Part shown: positions 15,521 through 22,928 of the stretch, in pieces
Layout: every line of letters starts with the position of its first letter
Position numbering within the stretch: position 1 is the stretch's first letter
DNA from: Candidatus Atribacteria bacterium UBA6251
Lineage (GTDB): Bacteria; Atribacterota; Phoenicimicrobiia; Phoenicimicrobiales; Phoenicimicrobiaceae
Assembly: GCA_002441285.1 (NCBI GenBank)
Contig: DJVR01000026.1
Location: forward strand, 1 to 23,022
Length of the DNA stretch: 23,022 bases
Direction: 5' to 3'
Position numbers and translations under genes: made by a program
The notes under the pieces: model-generated
Databases searched by the model: none
What the model was told of the DNA's origin: nothing
Seen by the model: the letters and a program-made list of their open reading frames with translations, nothing else

Positions 15521-16849
15521 TTATATGGATATTTTATATTTCCTTATTTTATCCAATAAACTCCTTCTGCTTATTCCTAAAGCCTCCGCAGTATGAGTGC
15601 GATTACCTTGATTCTGAATCAAAGTTTTAATAATTAAATCCCTTTCCCATTCCTTCAGGCTACCCTTTTTAGTTTGATTTTCTTCTATCTTAATAAAATT
15701 GAAAGAAGTTTCGTCAATTACTTCTCCTTGAGTCATAATCATACTCCGTTCAATAATATTTTCTAATTCTCGGATATTACCCGGAAAATTATAGTCTAAA
15801 AGAAAATTCATAGCGGAAGGAGAGATTACTTTAATTCTTTTATTTAATATTTTATTATATTTGTTAATTAAATGTTCCACCAGTAAGGGAATATCCTCTT
15901 TTCTTTCTCTTAAAGGAGGAACTTCTAAATTAAAAACATTAATTCGGTAGAATAAATCATCTCTAAAACTCCCTGCTTCTAACTCTTTCTTTAAATCTTT
16001 ATTAGTCGCAGCCAAAATTCTTACATCCACTTTGATATTTTTAGAACTCCCCACTCTTTCAAATTCTTTCTCCTGGATAACTCTAAGAATTTTACTTTGA
16101 ATAGAAAGATCCATTTCTCCTATTTCATCTAAAAAAATAGTGCCACCGTGAGCCATTTCAAATCTTCCTATACGTTGAGCAATAGCACCTGTAAAAGCTC
16201 CTTTCTCATGACCAAATAATTCACTCTCCAGAAGATTAAGCGAAAAGGCTGCACAATTTACCACTACAAAAGGGCCTTCTTTTCTCAGGCTATTTTTATG
16301 TATTGCCCGAGCAATTAACTCCTTCCCAGTACCACTTTCTCCAGTAATCAAAACTGTGGCTGGAGTAGGAGAAACCCTCTTTATCATTTCTAATACTTTT
16401 TTTATCGCATTACTCTTTCCTACTATTTCTTCAAAGTTAAACCTTTTTTCTTCTTCTTCTCGATAATAAATATTTTCAACCTTTAATTTATATTGCTCTA
16501 TAGCCCTCTCTACAATAATTTTTAATTCTTCAATATCAAAAGGTTTAACCAGATAATCGACTGCCCCTAATTTCATAGCTTCTACCGCTTCTGTAATACT
16601 TCCATAAGCAGACATCATAATAACTGGAAGATCAGAATCAGTATCCTTTATCTTTTTTAAAGTCTCCATCCCGTTTAACTTAGGCATTTTAAGATCTAAT
16701 AATACTAAACTATAATTTTCTTTCTCTAATTTTTCCCATCCTTCCATACCATTTATCGCTTCCTCAACTATAAAACCTTCATTAGAAAGTACGCGAATTA
16801 ACATTCTCCTAATATTCTGTTCATCATCAATTACTAGAATTTTTTGCAA
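15521..16849 (-). CDS. Sigma54-dependent response regulator (ZraR/NtrC type)
   Basis: A 442-residue activator in three parts. The receiver domain has phospho-acceptor Asp52 (LLDLKMP) and acidic pair Asp9-Asp10. The AAA+ domain has Walker A GESGTGKE (170-177), an intact sigma54-contact loop GAFTGA (217-222) and Walker B FLDEIGEM. The C-terminus is a Fis-type helix-turn-helix ending in LDKIRKYKI. I choose the TTG at 16849 because AAGGAGG lies 8 bases before it and the receiver strand begins just after it; the longer frame from 16927 adds 26 residues that overlap kinase coding. It overlaps the kinase gene by 23 bases, indicating translational coupling. Likely target: the sigma54 promoter at 20848-20863. 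Confidence 0.95.
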   Translation of the reverse strand: MQKILVIDDEQNIRRMLIRVLSNEGFIVEEAINGMEGWEKLEKENYSLVLLDLKMPKLNGMETLKKIKDTDSDLPVIMMSAYGSITEAVEAMKLGAVDYLVKPFDIEELKIIVERAIEQYKLKVENIYYREEEEKRFNFEEIVGKSNAIKKVLEMIKRVSPTPATVLITGESGTGKELIARAIHKNSLRKEGPFVVVNCAAFSLNLLESELFGHEKGAFTGAIAQRIGRFEMAHGGTIFLDEIGEMDLSIQSKILRVIQEKEFERVGSSKNIKVDVRILAATNKDLKKELEAGSFRDDLFYRINVFNLEVPPLRERKEDIPLLVEHLINKYNKILNKRIKVISPSAMNFLLDYNFPGNIRELENIIERSMIMTQGEVIDETSFNFIKIEENQTKKGSLKEWERDLIIKTLIQNQGNRTHTAEALGISRRSLLDKIRKYKISI

Positions 16850-18554
16850 ACCTATTTCCTCCTTTTTGAGGTAGAAAGATAATAAATTTGGTTCCTCTTC
16901 CTTCTTTGGATTCAACCTTAATTTCACCTTGATGACCTTCTACCAGAGTAAATACTATAGAAAGACCCAAACCAGACCCTTGATCTTTGGTAGAAAAAAA
17001 GGGATCAAATATATGGGGAAGGTCTTGCTCAGGAATACCCATTCCAGTATCCTCAACTACTAATTTAATAGTCGATTTTCCTTTATAGACTAACTCTTCT
17101 GTTTCGATTTTTATCTTCCCTTCTTTTACAATAGCCTGAATGGCATTAATAATTATATTCATTAAAACCTGTCTGATCTGATCCTTATCTGCCTCTAAAA
17201 AAACCTCTGATGAAGCAAAATGTAAACAAAATTCGATTTTCTTTCGGTCAATCTGTTTTTGGAATAATTCTACAATTTCTCGAATTAATTCGGTTAAGGA
17301 AAAATATGACAGATTTGGTCTTTTCATTCTGGCATAATCTAGTACTTGAATCACCAGATTATTTAATCGATCTACTTCCTGAATAATAGTATTTAGATCG
17401 ACCCTTCTTTCATCCTCCGCTGAAAAAGTATGAGCAATGAATTGTGCCAATCCTCTAATTGAACTCAAGGGATTCCTTATTTCATGCGCTATTCCCGCTG
17501 ATAATCTTCCCAAGGCAGCCAATCTCTTATTACGAGCAATCTCTTCATTTAATTCCTTCCATTCAGTAACATCTCTGATTACTGCTACCAGACCGCTGGT
17601 TTTACCTGTTTCATCAGTTAAAAATGAGGTACTTATTTCAATAAATTTTTTCTTCAATCCTTCTTCCCCTAAAACTATTTCTTGATTGATATTAACACCA
17701 TCCCGAAGGCATTTTTTAAAAATACATTCCCCTCCAGAAATCAAATTTAAAACTTTTTGACAATCTTTGTAGATAACCTCATCTTTTTTCTGACCAAAAA
17801 TTTCTTCACTCTTTCGATTAAAAGATTGGATAATTCCCTGCCTATCTACTGAAATTACTGCATCATCTATAGTTTCCAGGATTTTACTAGTATAATCCTT
17901 CATCTCACTTAAAGTCTTTTTTACAATGTGGGTCTCTTGTAATTTATAAATGATATAGATCCCCAATAAAACTAAAGCCATTATGATACTATAATTTAAA
18001 ATAATTCTTCTTCTAGTTTCGCTTAAGCGGTCATAATACCTTTCTAAATCGATTCCCACTACTAAATAGCTATTTCCAATAGGCAATATCTTCCAGATAC
18101 CCAGCACTCTACTACTATCCTGATTAAAGGGCTTGATCACCTGCAGAACCCTACTACCATTTCTGTCCTGAGTATTTATAATATTAATCTTCCCTTGATG
18201 GGGAATATTAATTCTTCTATTTATTCTACCTTCTTCTGTACTCAGGAAAATCCTCCCCTGGTCATCGCAAATATCAATATAATTTACTCCTTCTTTTTTT
18301 AAAAGAATTAGAATTTCTTTTAAAGCATTTTCATTTAAAACAAAACGAGGTCCAAGGGTCTGAATAGAGAAGGCAATGTTTAAACCTTCAGATTGCGCTA
18401 ATTCCATTAAAGATTTTCTTTCTCTTTTCACTTCTTGACCAGTTAAAAAAAATAGTAAAAGGGCAAGAAAAATAGTTATCACTAAGGTTAAAAAGATGTT
18501 TTTTTCTCCCAAAAGAAAGTATCTATTTACTTTTTTCGTTAACCCTTCTTTCAA
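16827..18554 (-). CDS. Membrane PAS sensor histidine kinase (ZraS-like)
   Basis: A 575-residue sensor kinase. Membrane segments lie at about 19-38 and 184-203 and enclose a periplasmic sensing domain of about 145 residues. A PAS domain follows at about 220-335, containing a three-cysteine cluster (Cys265, Cys277, Cys282). The phosphorylated His is His357 in GIAHEIRNP, and the ATPase domain ends with GMGIPEQDLPHIFDPF and GSGLGLSI. The layout and the H-box SAGIAHEIRNPLSSIRG resemble ZraS/HydH and AtoS kinases that pair with NtrC-type regulators. The start is TTG with only a weak ribosome site. It follows the protease gene after a strong hairpin. The signal is unknown; envelope damage or metal is inferred from context. 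Confidence 0.93.
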   Translation of the reverse strand: MKEGLTKKVNRYFLLGEKNIFLTLVITIFLALLLFFLTGQEVKRERKSLMELAQSEGLNIAFSIQTLGPRFVLNENALKEILILLKKEGVNYIDICDDQGRIFLSTEEGRINRRINIPHQGKINIINTQDRNGSRVLQVIKPFNQDSSRVLGIWKILPIGNSYLVVGIDLERYYDRLSETRRRIILNYSIIMALVLLGIYIIYKLQETHIVKKTLSEMKDYTSKILETIDDAVISVDRQGIIQSFNRKSEEIFGQKKDEVIYKDCQKVLNLISGGECIFKKCLRDGVNINQEIVLGEEGLKKKFIEISTSFLTDETGKTSGLVAVIRDVTEWKELNEEIARNKRLAALGRLSAGIAHEIRNPLSSIRGLAQFIAHTFSAEDERRVDLNTIIQEVDRLNNLVIQVLDYARMKRPNLSYFSLTELIREIVELFQKQIDRKKIEFCLHFASSEVFLEADKDQIRQVLMNIIINAIQAIVKEGKIKIETEELVYKGKSTIKLVVEDTGMGIPEQDLPHIFDPFFSTKDQGSGLGLSIVFTLVEGHQGEIKVESKEGRGTKFIIFLPQKGGNRFAKNSSN

Positions 18555-18624
18555 TTTTTACCCACTTCTTTATAACATTTTTTTAGTACTAGATATTCTT
18601 GCTCAATTATTTCCCTTTAATTCC

Positions 18625-18664
18625 AAAAGAGCTGGAATATGACTGTATATATTCCAGCTCTTTT
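18625..18664. terminator. Perfect 16-bp hairpin between htrA and kinase gene
   Basis: AAAAGAGCTGGAATAT (18625-18640) and its exact reverse complement (18649-18664) enclose an 8-base loop. Read on the minus strand, the transcribed one, the stem ends in UUUU, so it is a plausible terminator or attenuator after htrA. Plus-strand reading has five U. It may work in both directions. Confidence 0.75.
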
Positions 18665-18715
18665 TAATTTTCCTGCATCTAGCTTCATTTTAATTTTGAT
18701 TTTATCTAGAATTTA

Positions 18716-20170
18716 TCAATCTATCTTTTCAACTTTGATGGGAACATAATACGTGTGTTGATTACGAAAAACTAGCAACAACAAAGTATCTCTTTCTTCT
18801 AAACTATTGACTATTGTTCTCCATTCTTCCAGAGAAGATACTTCCTTATGGTTTGCTTCTAAAATTATGTCCCCTCTTCTTAATCCTCTATCATCAGCCG
18901 TACTTCCAGGAAGCACTTCTGTAATAACTAACCCTTTCACCCAGGGTAAACCTACTTCTTTAGCTATTTCCTGGGTAACTGGTTCAACTTTCAAGCCAGT
19001 TTGCACTGAAAATACCTGTTCTTTACCTAGTTCACTACTCTGCCCTTCCAAAGCAGGCTTTTCTTCTACTTTCATTTTAAAGGATAATTCTTTACCATTT
19101 CTTAGCACTTCTAATAGAGCTATCTCTCCAATTTTTAAGCTCCGAATTTTATTTTGTAGTTCTAAAGAAGAATTAACCTCTTGATTGTTTACTTTAATAA
19201 TAATATCCCCTCTTTTTATACCAGCTTTTTCTGCTGGGGTATTTTTCACAACATCTGCCACTAAAACTCCCTGGGCTTTAGTTAAATTAAAGTATTGCGC
19301 AATCTCTGGAGTAACTTCCTGAATATATACCCCTATCCAGGGTGTTCTTACATGTCCAAGTTGAATAAGATCATCTATATTTCTCTTAGCTATATTAATA
19401 GGAATGGCGAATCCAATGCCCTGAGCATAAGGAATAATAGCAGTATTAATCCCTACTACTTCCCCTTTAGTATTAATTAAAGGACCGCCACTATTTCCAG
19501 GGTTAATCGCGGTATCAGTTTGAATAAGATTGCTATAAGAATGCCCTTCGATCTCTGTAGAAATCGAACGATCCTTGGCGCTGATTACTCCCATAGTAAC
19601 AGTCTGAGCTAATCCATAAGGATTACCAATGGCAATAACGATTTCTCCCACTCTTAATTGATCAGAGTCGCCAAGTTTGACTACTGGCAAGTTATCTGCT
19701 TTAATCTTGACTACCGCCATATCTGAATCCATATCTTCTCCAACTACTTTACCTTCAAATTCTCGACCATCAGAAAGAGTAACCTTTATTTTATCTGCTT
19801 TATATACTACGTGTTGATTGGTAAAAATATATCCTTCTTCACTGATAATAAATCCAGACCCTGTCCCTTTTTGGGGGATAGTTTTGGTATATTCTTGAAA
19901 CTGATCGCCAAAAAATTGACGGAAGAATGGATCATCAAAGAAAGAATATCCAGTCTTTACCATTCTTACCGTATCTATATTTACTACTGCCGGTCCCACT
20001 TCTTCAGCGATCTTGGCAATGCTATCACTTAATTCTTCTAATGAAAAAGATGTTCCTTCTGGATTAGATTCAGCATTAATTATTGGTACATTGACTAATA
20101 GTAACAAGAAAGTTAAAAAGATAGCCATTACTAATCTTTGCTTAATACTGAAAAAAATATTTTTTTTCAT
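18716..20170 (-). CDS. htrA: Periplasmic serine protease HtrA/DegP/DegQ family
   Basis: A 484-residue exported protease and chaperone. The N-terminus is a signal peptide or anchor (hydrophobic 13-30, possible cleavage after INA at 33). The trypsin-like domain carries the full triad: His120 (TNQHVV), Asp150 (DMDSDMAVVK) and Ser227 (NPGNSGGP). Two PDZ domains follow, at about 280-370 and 395-480, each with a GD-I-I/L motif (GDIIIKV, GDIILEA). It degrades misfolded periplasmic proteins. A GGGAGGAG ribosome site lies just before the ATG. It follows the ZraP/CpxP-like gene by 121 bases; no separate promoter is obvious, so read-through from the sigma54 promoter is likely. Confidence 0.95.
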   Translation of the reverse strand: MKKNIFFSIKQRLVMAIFLTFLLLLVNVPIINAESNPEGTSFSLEELSDSIAKIAEEVGPAVVNIDTVRMVKTGYSFFDDPFFRQFFGDQFQEYTKTIPQKGTGSGFIISEEGYIFTNQHVVYKADKIKVTLSDGREFEGKVVGEDMDSDMAVVKIKADNLPVVKLGDSDQLRVGEIVIAIGNPYGLAQTVTMGVISAKDRSISTEIEGHSYSNLIQTDTAINPGNSGGPLINTKGEVVGINTAIIPYAQGIGFAIPINIAKRNIDDLIQLGHVRTPWIGVYIQEVTPEIAQYFNLTKAQGVLVADVVKNTPAEKAGIKRGDIIIKVNNQEVNSSLELQNKIRSLKIGEIALLEVLRNGKELSFKMKVEEKPALEGQSSELGKEQVFSVQTGLKVEPVTQEIAKEVGLPWVKGLVITEVLPGSTADDRGLRRGDIILEANHKEVSSLEEWRTIVNSLEERDTLLLLVFRNQHTYYVPIKVEKID

Positions 20171-20204
20171 CTTTTTCTCCTCCCTAGTAATTTTTTTATT
20201 TCAT

Positions 20205-20234
20205 AAAGGGGGAAGGATATTCCTTACCCCCTTT
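20205..20234. terminator. GC-rich hairpin between the zraP-like gene and htrA
   Basis: AAAGGGGGAAGGA (20205-20217) pairs with TCCTT-A-CCCCCTTT (20221-20234), with one bulged base and a 3-base loop. In the transcribed minus direction only three U follow, so termination would be partial. In plus direction six T follow, but no gene reads into it from that side. Confidence 0.6.
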
Positions 20235-20291
20235 TTTCTTTCCTTTTTTAACTCATTTATCAACAATTGCAATTTATTACTTTAGTTATCT

Positions 20292-20798
20292 TTATTTTCG
20301 AAGGTTGAAATGGTAAAAAGGTAACTTTAAAGGCAATTTAGACTTTTGTTCAGGAGTTAATAGATCTCTAATTTTAAAATATACCTCTAATCTCTTACCT
20401 TTTAACTCTCCTTCTAAATTTGCAACCTCCTTTAACTTTTCTTGCACATCTTCCAATTTTGCTTGTGGTTGCATACATATTTCTCTTATCTCTAAATTTA
20501 GAATTTTTATCTTACTCTGTAATTCAATGTTTTCTTTTTGAAAATTAAATAAGATTTTTTCAATCTCTTTTTGCTGTTCTTCAGAAAGATTTAGAAATTT
20601 AATTAATTGTCTTATTCCGTTCTCTTGATTTTCCCTCCATCCTCTTTCCCCCAGTTCTCGATCTTTAAAATTACAATCGGGTGTAAATTTTTTGGAGGGG
20701 GAAGGATAAACATTTTGGGCATCAGCAATTAAAGAAATACCTAAAACCACTAAAGTAATTGCTACCATTAAGATTAAAGAAATTGCCTTTCTTTTCAT
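20292..20798 (-). CDS. ZraP/Spy/CpxP-like periplasmic protein
   Basis: A 168-residue exported helical protein. Residues 1-27 form a signal peptide with AxA-type cleavage (IADA|Q). The mature part is rich in charged helices and carries two LTxxQ-type motifs, LSEEQ (72-76) and LTPEQ (148-152), the hallmark of the CpxP/Spy/ZraP superfamily of periplasmic chaperones and stress sensors. Few histidines are present, so strong zinc binding like that of ZraP is not evident. The gene heads the cluster that contains the protease and the two-component system, directly behind a sigma54 promoter. AAGGAGGTG lies before the ATG. A chaperone or feedback-inhibitor role for the kinase is inference. Confidence 0.85.
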   Translation of the reverse strand: MKRKAISLILMVAITLVVLGISLIADAQNVYPSPSKKFTPDCNFKDRELGERGWRENQENGIRQLIKFLNLSEEQQKEIEKILFNFQKENIELQSKIKILNLEIREICMQPQAKLEDVQEKLKEVANLEGELKGKRLEVYFKIRDLLTPEQKSKLPLKLPFYHFNLRK

Positions 20799-20847
20799 TT
20801 TTATTCACCTCCTTTCTTAATTTTATCTGTCTCTGATCTATAATAGA

Positions 20848-20863
20848 AGCAATTACTGTGCCA
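20848..20863 (-). promoter_or_regulatory. Sigma54 (-24/-12) promoter
   Basis: On the minus strand, TGGCAC (20863-20858), five bases, then TTGCT (20852-20848). This matches the RpoN consensus TGGCAC-N5-TTGCA/T, with exactly ten bases between the GG and GC dinucleotides. The predicted start is near 20838, about 40 bases before the zraP-like gene. Confidence 0.9.
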
Positions 20864-20896
20864 TCATGAAAGAATTTTAGTAACTTTTTTAAATTT

Positions 20897-20915
20897 TTTA
20901 AGTATAAGAGGCAAA
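20897..20915 (-). promoter_or_regulatory. Possible second activator half-site
   Basis: Minus-strand TTTGCCT-N9-AAA shares the left half TTTGCCT and the outer A-run with the palindrome at 21000-21020. The two TTTGCC starts are 104 bases apart, close to ten helical turns. The right half is poor. Confidence 0.3.
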
Positions 20916-20999
20916 TACATCTTAATTATTATTTTTTGGTTAGACTTCTTTTCATCTCTATATTTTAAATTACTTTTGATTAATAGCTAACTGTTCTCC

Positions 21000-21020
21000 T
21001 TTTGCTCATTCAAGGCAAAA
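21000..21020 (-). promoter_or_regulatory. Palindromic candidate enhancer (UAS) for sigma54 promoter
   Basis: TTTTGC-N9-GCAAAA is a perfect 6-bp inverted repeat. It lies about 137-157 bases upstream of the -24 element, the normal distance for an NtrC/ZraR-type activator site. The binding protein is inferred to be the regulator at 15521-16849. Confidence 0.55.
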
Positions 21021-21079
21021 TAACATAGGTAAATTTTTCTCAATCAATCATTTTTTAAACTTTTTAAAAACTTTATCTA

Positions 21080-21625
21080 TTATCGGTCAAAATAAATACT
21101 TTTACCAGTAGCGGATAAAGGAATACCTACTACCAGGTCTGCCTCAATTAGTCCCATCTTTTTAGCTACTACCCCTGCTCTATACATTATCCGGTTATCT
21201 ACATTTAACATTGCTGCAATCTTCACTGCTGAACCGAGGGCAATTCCCATATCTAAAACACGAAAAGCACATTGTGGTCCCTCAAATTCATTCCCTTGAT
21301 GAGCAATTCTTTCCACACATTTATCATAACCACAGGCACCACAATTTAATCCCAGAGAGGCTGCTTTCCTTATTCCAATTAGTAATACTGCTAAAGAATT
21401 CTTTACATTAGCTCCATCGCGGTCAAAATTAACTTTTCCTGTTTCTTCCCCATAAATTACCATCTCTTCTGCCAATTTTACTACTTCATCTCCATAGATG
21501 ACCTTGACTACTACAAAATCCTTTCCAGCAGACTTAGGAGCTGTTCGAGCTGCTACTCCCATTAAATTTACCACTCCTTGGATAGTTCCCTGAAGATCAA
21601 AGTCGGATAATTTTTCATTAAACAC
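21080..21625 (-). CDS. DUF2148 ferredoxin-domain protein
   Basis: A 181-residue protein of the DUF2148 family, common in anaerobic bacteria and archaea. The cysteine motif C95-x2-C98-x4-C103, with C119 in GPQCAF, suggests one Fe-S cluster. The C-terminal part contains the conserved RAGVVAKKMGLIEADLVVG-type segment of the family. No signal peptide is present, so it is cytoplasmic. Its function is unknown; members are often described as predicted metal-binding. GGAGG lies shortly before the ATG. It is on the same strand as the PP-loop gene, but the 195-base gap contains a period-4 repeat tract. Confidence 0.85.
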   Translation of the reverse strand: MFNEKLSDFDLQGTIQGVVNLMGVAARTAPKSAGKDFVVVKVIYGDEVVKLAEEMVIYGEETGKVNFDRDGANVKNSLAVLLIGIRKAASLGLNCGACGYDKCVERIAHQGNEFEGPQCAFRVLDMGIALGSAVKIAAMLNVDNRIMYRAGVVAKKMGLIEADLVVGIPLSATGKSIYFDR

Positions 21626-21660
21626 CTTTCTTTACCTCCCAAAAATTTAATTTACCTATT

Positions 21661-21745
21661 AAATCAGTCAATCGGCTAATTGGTTATTACCGGAATTAGT
21701 ATTAAACTAGCCAACTGATTAACCAATTAACCGTTAAATGAATAT
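21661..21745. repeat. Degenerate period-4 repeat between PP-loop and DUF2148 genes
   Basis: Four-base words again, in two halves of opposite sense: the left half reads CAGT CAAT CGGC TAAT TGGT and the right half AACT AGCC AACT GATT AACC. AATTGGTTA occurs on both strands, so the tract could fold on itself. It is like the tract at 12533-12620. Confidence 0.6.
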
Positions 21746-21820
21746 GAGATATCAATTAGCTCTAACTTATATCTTATTTACTCAATGTTAGATACTATTC
21801 ATCAATACAAATTTATTATA

Positions 21821-22798
21821 CTATTCGTTGATTTGATAATCAACAACTTGAAAAGTAGCCAGACTCTTATTGGTGGTTAACAACCAGTCTATCTGTATAG
21901 GCACAGAAAAATCAGGTTGTAATCTGCCCTTCTCTAACCAGTAACGGGAATGTTGGTTATCAAATTGACCTTTATTAGCCTTGATAATTAATCTAACAGG
22001 TTGACTTAAAAAATGCACTTCCTCTAATTTTTCTATCTTTTCTAAAGTTTTAATAATTTTCCCCCTCAGCTCACTTCCCGGCAAAGGAAGTAGATTTACC
22101 AGACCGATATTTTTACTTAAAGGACCTATTACTTTTACATTAGCTAAGGTAGCTAGATAATTCTCTTGAGCTAATAACTCCAATAATATTTCATTAGCCT
22201 GGGCTACAGCTTGACCATGATAGGCGGGAATGGCTAAAGGTTTCAGTAAATGTTTGAGTTTACACCCTTCTCTCCCTTCATTCTCTCCAATCCTTAAAGT
22301 TTTAAGTTTGAGGAAATCCGCAATTTTTTTTATCTCTATTTTATTAAAATTTTGAAGAGGGGCATAAAAACCTTGACAAAATTTTAAACCCTTCTTCCCC
22401 CAGCTATCACTCTGATTTGAACCGGTTAATACTATTCTTCCTGAAGCTTCCTTTTTTACCCGACCTAATTTTGCAATACGCGTACATTTATTACAGGCTG
22501 GCCCCTTCTTTAAAATTTCTTCCTGTAAACTTTTGCCAGAAATAACCTTTACCTTTAGACCCAAATATTTACTGATGCCTTCAATATTTAATAAGCTTTT
22601 TTTATAACTATAATCCTCAAAATCAATAGTTATCGCTTCTACGCTCTTTCTACCTAAGGCTTGTAGAGCCAAAGCTGAAACCACTGTACTATCCAGTCCA
22701 CCTGAAAATGCTACTACCACTTTTTCTCCCTGACTTAAATCCTTAATTTCTTCAATTATTTTAAAAATAATCTCTTCTATAGGCGCTTCTAAGAACAA
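21821..22798 (-). CDS. PP-loop ATP pyrophosphatase, LarE-like sulfur-transfer candidate
   Basis: A 325-residue protein with an N-terminal PP-loop, FSGGLDS (31-37), which adenylates a substrate with release of pyrophosphate. Further cysteines are a CxxC pair (Cys102/Cys105 in ACNKCTR), Cys141 and Cys179, a number and placement that could bind a [4Fe-4S] cluster as in some LarE and tRNA-thiolation enzymes; this is inference. The C-terminal 140 residues are distinct from LarE and I do not recognise them. TTG start with GGAGG 7 bases upstream. Alternatives are an NAD- or tRNA-modifying PP-loop enzyme. The substrate is not identifiable. Confidence 0.72.
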   Translation of the reverse strand: MFLEAPIEEIIFKIIEEIKDLSQGEKVVVAFSGGLDSTVVSALALQALGRKSVEAITIDFEDYSYKKSLLNIEGISKYLGLKVKVISGKSLQEEILKKGPACNKCTRIAKLGRVKKEASGRIVLTGSNQSDSWGKKGLKFCQGFYAPLQNFNKIEIKKIADFLKLKTLRIGENEGREGCKLKHLLKPLAIPAYHGQAVAQANEILLELLAQENYLATLANVKVIGPLSKNIGLVNLLPLPGSELRGKIIKTLEKIEKLEEVHFLSQPVRLIIKANKGQFDNQHSRYWLEKGRLQPDFSVPIQIDWLLTTNKSLATFQVVDYQINE

Positions 22799-22882
22799 AA
22801 CTATGCCTCCGTGATATAGCTTAAATTAATAATATACAAATTTTTTTATTCACCTTATTCATAATTTGTATTAATTTCATGA

Positions 22883-22928
22883 TGTGTTTACACATTGCCG
22901 TTCTTTCCTATACTAAAGATGATACTAT
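22883..22928. mobile_element. Possible end of an IS481-type element
   Basis: Downstream of the transposase stop lies ATGTGT-TT-ACACAT (22882-22895). A TGTG-starting terminus near 22883 would fit IS481-type ends, which commonly begin TGT. The other end is outside the window, so the boundary is not proven. Confidence 0.3.

Noticed and set aside
16850..16927. Response regulator start at the ATG at 16927
   Set aside because: The extra 26 residues overlap kinase coding, precede the receiver fold, and a better TTG start has a strong ribosome site.
18590..18616. Sigma54 promoter before the kinase gene
   Set aside because: GG-N10-GC spacing can be found, but the flanking bases do not match TGGCAC or TTGC.
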